A stretch of 64,000 bases of DNA from Ephydatia muelleri (taxonomy: Eukaryota; Porifera; Demospongiae; Spongillida; Spongillidae). The notes beneath the pieces were generated by a model. It was not told where the DNA came from, made no database searches, and saw only the letters and a list, made by a program, of their open reading frames with translations. This document shows, piece after piece, positions 54,855-64,000 of the stretch (within the stretch, counting starts at the first letter, position 1; every line of letters begins with the position of its first letter). The DNA is taken from NCBI GenBank assembly GCA_013339895.1, contig JABACO010000001.1, positions 19,045,123 through 19,109,122 of the forward strand, in the 5' to 3' direction. Made by a program: the position numbers and the translations under genes.

Positions 54855-57620
54855 ATCGTTAACTTATTTCCCAACACTCAATTCAAGGACCTTATGATGT
54901 AATTATCTAATGCTTTGTACTTTTAAGATTAAAGAACTGAACTGAGTGCATCTTTTTGTATTGACTATCAGTGATGACATACAATGAACAGGTTCCATAC
55001 TGATATAGGATTGGTGATTGGCCCTGGCCCTATGTACATGACTGTATATAAATCATGATCAGTTTCTAATTGATCCTATCAACAACTGTGTATCAGGTAG
55101 ACAACAAGTACATGTACACTTTAAGATTAAGAGTGTTACCACCTAAAGCATATATGACCTTTTGTGTGCTGTTGGATGGGTGTTTATTGCACGGGATTCA
55201 TCACATGATTGTTCCACGAGACTACAACTCCTTAGTGAGATTCGTTGATTACTTAACACGAATCTCATGCTCAATTGCTCACTCACTACTATATTCTAAT
55301 TTAACATTAGTCTGGTCACGTTTAGTGTGCTTTTTGTCGGCGAGCGATTAATCTGCAGATTGAGCAAATGCCATCAATTAAATAGTTTTATAATGGTCCC
55401 ATTCGGTACGTCCGGTGGGAGGAGGAGGCGCTGTAAAACGCAAATATTCAGGAGCCCTTTGTTTACTTACAAGTGAATCGTGACTCATTCGGACGGGGTT
55501 TACACTGCTAGAGCCCGGTGGTCTCACGCACACATTGCTCATATTGAGTGCCATGCGATACCAAGATGTATAGCAACGTAACGGACCACTGGACAATGCC
55601 ACTTAACTTTCGCAGTCATTAAGAAACAGGTACGCGAGTGCGCATTCGATTGTTCTATTCTGTAGCCGATAAAATGAAATTTCAAGTGTATTGGATATTA
55701 CGAGCATTAAGAAAACGACAAACTCCTACACATACCAACACCACGCACGCACGCACGAACACCAGCGCGTATCATTTGCACTAAGGACGCCATGGATGGA
55801 AAGTATTATTGCTCAATGAAATTATTACGTAACAGCAAAGTAAATAAGTACAGAGATTGTATCTTGGATTTTGAGTTCAAACAACTCATTCTTTGATTTC
55901 AAATCTATGAAAATCCAGTAGACAATCACACAGGATTGAATTCAATCGTGTAAAAATGTAGTACAAAACCTTTTCTAAATCAGTAATAGATTCACAGCAT
56001 TTTGAACTCGATCAGCCTGATCTGACGAGCTCGGAATCGTTAGCTGTTCGCGGTTACGCTGGTTTGTATAGGCATTTTAATGCTAGTTATTGATGTCCAC
56101 ATTATTGTGCAATATTCGATTCAACTAGCTAGTGTTGTCGCGCCATGCACCAAGTATGACGATAAACGAGCAAGTGGTGATAACTACATTTCTTCGTCGT
56201 ACTATGACAGAGAGCTAAAGCCACCATTCAATTTGATGACACCCGCCGGCAGTTTACAAGAACTAATCTGTGCAAGTGGCTTCTTTATATTAGCTGCGGA
56301 GCAATATTGCACTTTTGCCTGAATGTATCTTTTTACAGTACGGTACATGTATATAAAAGTGTTGAACAGATCAACAATTAAAAAGCTATACATGATGCGG
56401 CTTTCATTTGCTACATTTCGTGCTATGAAACACTTTCCCATGTACCCATGTTTCATTAAAATCGTCCAGTTGTTTCTTAACTGTACTATACGTGCACGTA
56501 CTTATAGAACCTTTTCATCACTCGATATTTCCGTAAAAGCTGCTTGTGCACCAACGTGGCGGACCTGAATTAATTTATATTGCGTGACACTGACGTATGT
56601 CGGATGATTGAGCGATCACGTGACTCATGAAACGGAGGAAAGGTAATGCGATACGCTGCAAGTTTTGAGGACACATGAACTGAAAAAACGTAACGCGCAT
56701 GTGCTAATAGACATATACTTTTAATTGCTATACTTGTACACACATGCTGGTTAAGGATTATCCTATAGCACATGACTTGCTATAGTAATTAAAGAGTTGC
56801 ACTAAGCACGATCCGCTTGTACACGTAAGCTCAAGTGGTCTGGTTGTCTATAGCACTGCATGGATACTGATGAATGGGCTTTCCCAAGAAATAGAGATCA
56901 TTTCATGCTTCACGCTGCTCTATAAAAAGACACATCTGGAGTCTCTGTGGAGCTTACCGTGCAGTCAACAGAAGTATCAAAAGTGTTCAACTATGGGTTG
57001 TGCCATAATTCAATTCAAAGCATGCAAAGAATCGGCTGCGAGTAGCCTCCGTTCCTTGGAAAAACATCTCTATGGTTGCAATACACCAATAAGTGTTCTG
57101 GTTAGATGTCTAGCATTGCACGACTGTGGGCTCTTTCCCATGCAAGGAACGGAGACCGCTTAGTTGTCAACCCAATCCTATCCTATCCTCAGGATTGAGA
57201 GGGTGATATGGATTGTATTTAAATTATTATAGACAACAAGTACACTTTAAGATTAACAGTATGACTACCTAAAGAATATATGACCTTTTGTGTGCTGTAG
57301 CATGGGTCAGATGTATTACATCATAGTGTAGGGACTAACTCCTAACTGAGATTAGTTGATTATAGTTAACACCCTTCTCATGTTCATTTGCTCACTCACT
57401 CTGCTTAAATCTTTTATGCCTACATAATTTTGGTCATGATTTGTGTCGGCGAGCGATTAATCAGCAAATTGAGCCAAAACCAGGGAGGAAATCAATGAAT
57501 GAATAATGTCCCATTCTGCACGTGGGGGGAAGAAGGGGGCGTTTAAAAAAACAAGGTACAGCTTCAGGCCTAGTTGCACTGCTCCCCCCCTCTCAAACAA
57601 AAAAACTCAACTTAGCGGGT
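54855..57620 (+). repeat. Large inverted duplication, inner right arm (3' flank of GH18-D)
   Basis: Mirror of 45410-47926. It contains the GH18 3' flank (54855-55350), the distal flank module (55350-55870), and modules matching 46335-46529 and 45816-46145. Short frames at 56202-56456 and 56870-57163 are shared with the left arm but carry no known domain. It ends at a poly-A/AACTCAACTTAG border where the left arm carries the 4.1-kb gypsy element. Confidence 0.85.
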
Positions 57621-57734
57621 GACCGCATTAGCCATGTTACACGGTTCGTATTTTTTTAGAAATACAAAAGCAAAGAAACAATTGACAACAATAGATGAGG
57701 TCCATGATGCACGACGGAGATGATTTAGCATCAT

Positions 57735-57925
57735 AAACACGGATAAGCATGCTCCCCCTCCCTACCTCATCCCTCCCCTTCCTCCCTTTCCTCTTTTCCT
57801 TCCACCCTCCCCTCCTTACTCACCTCCCCCCTCCCTACCTCATCCCTCCCCTTCCTCCCTTTCCTCTTTTCCTTCCTCCCTCCCCTCCTTACTCACCTCC
57901 CCCTCCCTACCCCTGCCTACCCCCT
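57735..57925 (-). repeat. Pyrimidine-rich minisatellite (right-arm counterpart)
   Basis: Two to three copies of a roughly 70-bp unit (CTCCCTACCTCATCCCTCCC...TTTCCTC). It is the inverted, much shorter counterpart of the 760-bp polypurine array at 40455-41215. Confidence 0.85.
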
Positions 57926-58101
57926 CCCTTCATGGCAGTGAGCTACAGATGAAGTTACTGCGTTCTCACTCAGCTGAGGTTGGTGACCCTATAGGCCTCA
58001 CCCACCACATCCACACAAACTTTTGGCATTTTGGACCATTTGAGTGGAGCTTACGGAGCAAACGAAAGAAGAGAGGGATCTTGACATACGAAGATAAATA
58101 A

Positions 58102-60188
58102 CACGGCGCGACAGTATACCGTATGCAGCCTTGTATATTGCACCTATACTAATCGATACTCGTCTGCACTCGACACGTGGGCAGTTTTTCATACGACTCG
58201 AATGCGGCGCCTGTATACGTCTCAGAACGAACACTTTGCTTCTACGTATGATATCGTGGTCTGCATATGGATTCGGTATATTCGTCATCACCTGTCTGCA
58301 TACTCCCAGATGAACGCGTGCAGACTCTGTACACGTCATGTATTCGAGTCGCTTCAAATCCATTTTCTGTTCTGTATACTTGAAGGCTAGTGCTCCAAAC
58401 CCTGAACCACGCCAGCAAAAATTCGGCAAACTTTAATCAAATTACAGCCAATACAACTTGGTCAAAAAATAATATCTAGTTCCAAGCTGGCGATCAAAAT
58501 CTCCATCGCATCCTGGATTTTCCTGATGTAGTTACAGGGGCACTCTCCGCCTAGCAGAGGCCTCTTGGAAGGCGAGCACGAGCCTCTACTACTCTCGCGG
58601 CGCTTGTCAAAGGTTTCCTTACAAGCACACGCTAAAATATCACAAAGGTTAAGCCCAAAGAACTCAGCATTTACTTACTCTCTGACCGCCATGGTAGCTA
58701 GCTTGTGCTTTACAATGCTATCGTCGTCATCCCAGCGAAGCTTTTTCACTTGGCCGTAGCACACCCTGGCGTCGGCTAAAGAGCTGCGGTCAGAATGGAA
58801 AATTATAGCATGCGTTAACTCCATTGGGCCTACTCTGTACCAAGCGTTTCTTCTTTTGCCGGGGTTGGTCACTTTCGCCATTTCAGTCCACTTGTCCTGG
58901 TTTGGTAAGAGAGGGCCAGTTACTGGTAAGCAACACCGTATGGTGTACACTGTAAACTCACACAACTTACCAGGCCTAGACTGCTTCAGTCCGTTCGGTA
59001 TGCCTTTATAAACTCCGCCTGACAACCGTTGTCCGAAACTCTTGGAACTCTTTATCTTGCACAGTTGCACCTGACTGATTCGTGTTATTGATCACAATCA
59101 ACAATCCGATTTCTCTTACGTTGGGAACGGCTCCATTATTACTGTCTCCACAGATAGCCCAGTAGTCCAGCTTTCCTTTCCTTCTATTTCGTTGGGAACT
59201 CAACCAAGTTGCCTACTTTTTTGTTTCCTTTCTCGATAGTGCGTCCTCACATCCATTAATGACCAACACGTGCCAAACTTCAAACCGAGCATGCGCAGAT
59301 TATGATATCCATGGTTACACTTTGAAAATTGTTTTAACTGCTTACTATGCGCACAAAATAAGTATCTTCCAATACCTAGACCGTGCGGTAACGTAGAAAC
59401 ATAGGAGCAACAGTTCTGAATGACTTTCTACTTGGGTCATGACTATCACAGCTCTCTCAGAAGCAAAGATGGTTCTGGTCCCCAGGAAGATGACCTGATC
59501 ATGATTGTCTGCTTAGCATCCCAACCAAACATGTTCCCAAGTCTGGTACATGAGTAGAAACATAGGGGCAACAGTTCTGAATGACTTTATACTGAGTTGC
59601 ACAGCTGCACATGCATGGAGGTCAGAAACGTACATGCATGGACATCTAACACGCCAGCTCATCTCATTACAAGCGACATGTGCTTCATTGTTTCACATAC
59701 CGCTTACTGGGACATATAGGCGTATATATAAGCATGCGATTATCGATATTACACCCGTTTAATATGCGATAGCCACATATGTATCAGAAGTTCCCAATGC
59801 TTATCCCGGTAAGGGGCTAATTAAGTTAAGCTTAGTAACTTACCTTTGTGTTCGAACTAGTACGTAGAAAGACACTGGCCGTAAGTCGATCGAGTTCAGC
59901 TCAAACATACAATGTATTATAGTAGCCACACCCATGCCTTATTCGAGGGTGCCAATATTCCTATTTGTTGCGCACTATTGTAATTTACGAGTTTATCTGC
60001 ATACGGGTGCAGTACGCACCCAATGCTTGGCCCCCCTCATATCCATCTGCACACTGCTCTTGATACTCGAATGTCTAGGTACGAGTATGTATATTGGTCC
60101 GCACACGTGCATGTCTGGATATGTATCTGCATACCATGGCGTGGGCAAACTCTGCATATTACTGCATACGATACTATGTCACGCAGTG
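58102..60188. mobile_element. 2.1-kb CACTG-ended transposon (CACTA/EnSpm-like), 3-bp TSD TAA
   Basis: The left end CACGGCGCGACAGTATACCG and the complement of the right end, CACTGCGTGACATAGTATCG, are imperfect inverted repeats that both continue into CGTATGCAG or TCGTATGCAG. TAA flanks both sides (58099-58101, 60189-60191). The mirror arm and the copy at 50270 show the uninterrupted site. Subterminal regions are dense in TCTGCATA/TATGCAGA words, as expected for transposase-binding repeats in CACTA elements. No transposase was recognised. Confidence 0.82.
58560..59230 (-). pseudogene. Unrecognised coding sequence inside the CACTG-ended transposon
   Basis: On the minus strand a frame at about 59203-59040 (LDYWAICGDSNNGAVPNVRE, IGLLIVINNTNQ) shifts by one base into 59040-58675 (KWTEMAKVTNPGKRRNAWYR, VGPMELTHAIIFHSDR, VKKLRWDDDD). 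A further piece near 58640-58510 follows, possibly after an intron. The amino-acid composition looks like real protein. I find no known domain. It is either part of the transposon's own protein or captured cargo. Confidence 0.4.
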
Positions 60189-61426
60189 TAAGAGTGAGAC
60201 AATGAGAGGGATATGTGTGGTTTACTCAGTTGGGAATGTGATATCACGATGTTGGCAAACCTACCATCCCTGTATTGATGCCATACACCACTGTGTGCGT
60301 GATGTGTGTGAAGTGAGGTGATGTGTGGAGGAAGGACATCAGGTGTTGGAATGGGAGCCAATAGGGAGGGAGGGGGTGTGAAATGTGGAAACAGAGCTGA
60401 CAATGGCCACAATCAATCTCACCTTTCCCACTGGATACTATGTCATCCACCACTTTTCTGACCTTGTTGACTGCTACCTTCACCTCCTCCTCTGAAAGCT
60501 GGAGTGAGGTAGGGTGGGAAGATGGAGGGGAGGGGGAGGAGAAGGTGAAGAGGGAAGGACAGGAATGGGTGTCGGTGTGTTACTTTACCTTCACTCTGTA
60601 TCAGCCTTTTCCTATTTTCCCCTAGTCTTCAACCCTCAATGAACGTCCATCCAGTGCTATCCTCTGTGGCAGTAAAAGGAAGTGCATACAGTGGTGGGGA
60701 CACAGTCACAATGAAAGTCTCCACACCAAATTGGCTTAAGGGTGCTTATTTATTATTAAATAAAAACCTGTTGGTTTGATGAAAGTCTACCTTTTGGCCA
60801 TTGATAGCTCCCTGGAGCGCTTCATGGAATGATAAGGACATTAAAATCTGGGGGCAGGCCTGGCGTACTCGGTCCAAAATTGGTGCGGCCAATTATTAAA
60901 TATAATTTTGCGCGTGACCTTCATGCAAAAAACCGCTATAGACAATCAGAGCACTTGAGCTTACGTGTACCTGTACATGCGCTTCGTGCTTAGTGCAGCT
61001 CTACAAGTGTATAGCATTAAGAGTATATGTCTAGCACATGCTTGTTATACGTTTCTTCATTTAACGTGTCCTCTAAACTTGCGGCGCATCGCATTACCTT
61101 TCCTCCCATCGAGTATAGACCCCTTTTCATGTGTCACGTGACCGCTCCATCATCCGACACACGTTACTGTCACACAATTTACGTCCGCCATGTTTGGTGC
61201 ACAGATTTTACGGAAATATCCGAGTGACGAAAAAGGTCACGTAAGAAACGACTGAACGGTTTTATTGAAATGTTGGTGGGAAAGGGTTAATTTCAGAGCG
61301 CGAAATGAAATTATACAAGAAACATGTATAGCTTTTTAATTGTTAAACAGCTGCTTCACTTGTATACTGTACTAAGGTTGTGATAATGCGTTACTGTAAA
61401 AGATACATAAATGAATAGCAGCTAAG
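60189..61426 (-). repeat. Outer right arm of the inverted duplication, then a stray module copy
   Basis: 60189-60922 mirrors 39589-40330 and includes the possible exon at 60423-60491. From about 60930 the sequence changes to a third, more diverged copy of the module at 46160-46530 (inverted at about 56320-56850), in the same orientation as 46160. No gene was recognised. Confidence 0.7.
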
Positions 61427-61780
61427 TGTAGCATGCAACTGTGTACATGTATGTTCTGAGCCATCTGTAAAGCATGGAACACTGGCCTGAAATCATGCTG
61501 TATATGAGTTCGTGACAAACCGCAGTATTTTTGAAAATCGTTGTAAGTATGTATATGGTGTCATGGTTACAGAGCGCGTAGAAATGCTCATGTAGCATGA
61601 CAGTATACGGACACATTGTGTAGCATGACAGTATACGGACACATAGTAATCTAGTGCATGCTTGTAAAGGTGTTAAATAGATGCACGCGCGATGGGTGCA
61701 TATATGTTGAGTTACTGTGTGTTGAAGTGAGTTGTTGTTCACTGTTGTTGTGCAACTATAATCAAGTTGACTCTGTTACA
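61427..61780 (+). repeat. Putative 5' LTR of a third gypsy element
   Basis: The right boundary (CTGTTACA, 61780) is set by the primer site that follows. The left boundary TGTAGCATGCAACTG at 61427 is a guess, because the other LTR lies outside the window. It holds a 26-bp tandem duplication (61591-61616 and 61619-61644). Confidence 0.55.
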
Positions 61781-61782
61781 AG

Positions 61783-61800
61783 TGGCGTAGTCGGCAGGAT
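61783..61800 (+). other. Primer binding site, tRNA-Ser type
   Basis: TGGCGTAGTCGGCAGGAT is complementary over 18 bases to the 3' end of animal tRNA-Ser (…CCTGCCGACTACG plus CCA), recalled from memory. It differs from the tRNA-Leu site of the other two elements. Confidence 0.85.
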
Positions 61801-61808
61801 CATCTCAA

Positions 61809-62610
61809 ATGGCATCGCGTCCTTTAGTGTTACCCGATAGTTTCTCTGGAGAAGGGAACTGGTCTCAGTGGATCTACCACTTCGAGAACGTAGCCGAGGT
61901 AAATGAGTGGGAAGATGCGAAAAGGGTACTCTGGCTGAAGGTGCGCTTGACCGGGCGTGCGCAAATTGCGTATCAGCAGTTGTCCGACATAACAAGGGCC
62001 AACTACGGTGATACGAAAAAGGCACTTAAGGAGCGTTTCGAACCCGCTAGTCAGACCGCACGATATCTAGCAGAGTTTGAAAATCGACGGAAGAAAAAGA
62101 CCGAAGGCTGGGCGGATTTCGCGGAAGACTTGCGATCGTTAGTAGAGAAGGCGTACCCGGCTCTCCAGGAAGAAGCAAAGGCTCAGATTGCTCTTTCACA
62201 CTACCTAAGACATTTGGATCAGCCGATGACTTCTTTCAGTGTGAAGCAGCGCGACTCTGGAAATAGAATCGTATCAAATTGGACTGCCGAAGATTGAGTC
62301 CGGCGCTGTGGGCGTACCTCTTATGGACAGCAAAACACATCCTGAAGTGGAAGAGGCCGAGATCGGTACAGTGGCTTCGCGTTCGTCGTCGCAGTTGCAA
62401 GACGGTTTGGTCCATCAGTTGCTACAGCGTCTGGACAAAATTGAACACGAACTTCGAAGACCCGAGCGGGAGCGTGATGAAAAGGCATCTGATGGGCAGC
62501 GAAGTCCTCGCTCCGTAACTTGCTGGAACTGTGGTCGACGGGGGCATGTGAGTCGGGAGTGTTACAAGAAGCAAAGGCATCAGGAAAACTCCAAACCCTC
62601 CGCGCAGTGA
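61809..62610 (+). pseudogene. gag: Gag of the third gypsy element, frameshifted
   Basis: Starts MASRPLVLPDSFSGEGNWSQ nine bases after the primer site. Capsid-like blocks WLKVRLTGRAQIAYQQL and ALKERFEPASQTARY occupy residues 35-95. The frame shifts near 62295, after which a Gln/Arg-rich linker leads to one zinc knuckle (CWNCGRRGHVSREC, about 62521-62562) and a stop at 62608. Further frame changes occur before protease. Confidence 0.8.
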
Positions 62611-62639
62611 GCCAACGCCCCGAAGGAAATGAAAACAAG

Positions 62640-64000
62640 GCTCAACTAATCGGTATTTCTACTCTTTCACACACTTTCACAGTCACGGGGACAGGGGACA
62701 GCTTCGCTAATCGTGGACACTGGGGCTGGGATTACACTACTTCGACGGGACGTTTGGAAAGGAGACTTAAATGGAAAACTGCTTCCCTGGTATGGCTGCA
62801 AACTGGTAGGTGCCTACGGAGGCACACTAAATGTTGTTGGAATGGTCAGAGCGATGCAACTTGGACTTGGGGGTAAAATGTTTGCAGTAGATACAGTAAT
62901 TGTGGAGTCGTTAACAAGTGAAGGTATCTTAGGTCTTGACTTTCTAGAAAAATATGAGTGTATCATTGATGCAGCAAATGGAGTACTCACCTTGGGCGAC
63001 AGTGGCTTACACATTCAACTCCAAAAAGCGACACGGAGTAAATCAACAGAGCCAGCGCTACCAGTACACGTTTGTCTCGATGACACCATAGTCATCCCAC
63101 CACGAAGCGAAGTACTTACTTTTGCAACAACTTCTGCAGATGTACGAGGGACATGGCTTGTAGATGAGCAGACCACCAAGAATAATGTTGCAGTACGTGT
63201 AGCAAGGGCCATTGTGCATCCTCAGGACAGCAAAGTTCCAGTTTGCCTCCTCAACCCCAGGGATGTACCTGTTACAATGTACAAGGGCATGACAATTGGG
63301 GAAATAGAGGAGCTACGCAGCAACGATGTTCCTGTGGACAATGTGCAAAAGGCCAACACTGTGACTAAACTTGATCCAAAGAAAAGGCAGATGCTTCTCT
63401 CTCTGGCGGAAACAATTGGAGCACATGTCTCTAAAGAAGAACAAGTACAGTTTTCCAATCTTCTTCTGGAGTATGGTGACATATTCGCCTCAAGCAGCAC
63501 TGATTTGGGTCGAACTGGTGCCTTGAAACACTGCATCAAGACTGGGGATTCAAACCCCATTAGCTAACCAGTCCGTCGTTTACCACCACATCGAAAGGAG
63601 CAAGTGAATAAACTTCTACATGAAATGCAGGAGAATGACATCATTCATCCATCCAGTAGTCCATGGGCATCACCAATTGTGCTGGTGCAGAAGAAAGATG
63701 GGAGTGTGCAGTTTTGCATCGACTACAGGAAACTTAATGCAGTCACTACGAAAGATGCCTATGCGTTACCGCGCATTGATGACACTCTCGACACTCTATG
63801 TGGTTCCAAGTGGTTCAGCACCCTTGACTTGCTGTCAGGATACTGGCAAGTAGAGATGTCACCAGAAGACCGACATTAAACTGCATTCTGCACCCCACAA
63901 GGCTTGTTCGAATTTAAGGTCATGCCCTTTGGTCTGTGCAATGCTCCGGCCACATTCCAACGGTTGATGGACCTGGTGTTGGCAGGTCTGCAGTGGTCCA
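62640..64000 (+). pseudogene. pol: Protease and reverse transcriptase of the third gypsy element (runs off the window)
   Basis: Protease has IVDTGAGITLL (about 62706-62738) and GILGLDFLEKY (about 62920-62955). RT has NDIIHPSSSPWASPIVLVQK, FCIDYRKLNAVT, TLDLLSGYWQVEM, then [15 protein letters not shown]; the window ends before the YxDD motif. TAA stops at 63565-63567 (after SNPIS) and 63877-63879 (after PEDRH) and earlier frameshifts mark it as defective. RNase H and integrase would lie beyond 64000. Confidence 0.88.

Overview
The window looks like metazoan nuclear DNA, most likely from a marine invertebrate; a sponge is my best guess, but nothing in the sequence proves it. The signs are short spliced introns (about 45-65 bp where both ends can be seen), dense CA/TG and ACAT microsatellites, and DNA-transposon and Ty3/gypsy protein families known from sponges, cnidarians and other animals. 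No rRNA, tRNA gene, CRISPR array or bacterial operon was seen. Almost everything is mobile, duplicated or decayed. The one repeated host-type gene is an intronless secreted GH18 (chitinase-like) protein present in four copies.

Layout. 1-1672: CA-rich minisatellite. 1678-8929: Ty3/gypsy element with integrase upstream of reverse transcriptase (Gmr1-like order). It has near-identical LTRs and is itself interrupted by an unclassified DNA transposon (5246-8083). 8935-17240: mostly non-coding, with one broken transposase-like gene and a head-to-head pair of 20-bp minisatellites. 17250-17941: decayed HADHA-like exons (mitochondrial trifunctional enzyme alpha) split by a 420-bp MITE. 19678-20670: GH18 copy A. 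20850-24870: microsatellite-rich DNA with a 0.4-kb direct repeat. 24900-25954: broken OTU-protease gene containing a 184-bp near-perfect palindromic MITE. 26060-27131: a TG-punctuated tandem repeat of about 200 bp. 28294-28555: Death-domain exon with a stop. 29746-30682: hAT derivative with a 5-bp target duplication.

31330-61400 is one complex of segmental duplications. GH18 copies B (35627-36728, broken), C (47927-48919) and D (53862-54854) are nearly identical. Each has the same TATA box and the same upstream ORF, and each abuts a foldback element. C and D lie in the arms of a large inverted duplication (about 39589-49790 against 52790-60922). The arms have since received different insertions: an intact-looking 4.1-kb gypsy element with identical LTRs (41313-45409), a 2.1-kb CACTG-ended transposon (58102-60188) and a 250-bp palindromic MITE (52283-52532). 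A 2.4-kb transposon carrying a multi-exon transposase-like gene sits in the copy-B locus (32736-35171). A Ginger1-like remnant with Ulp1 protease and PHD-type finger fills the spacer (50415-51905). A third gypsy element begins near 61427 and runs off the window end.

The sequence allows two broad readings: a young, active transposon landscape, and recent amplification of a bacterial-type chitinase gene next to foldback repeats. Frameshifts in elements with 99-100% identical LTRs may be partly assembly or sequencing error.
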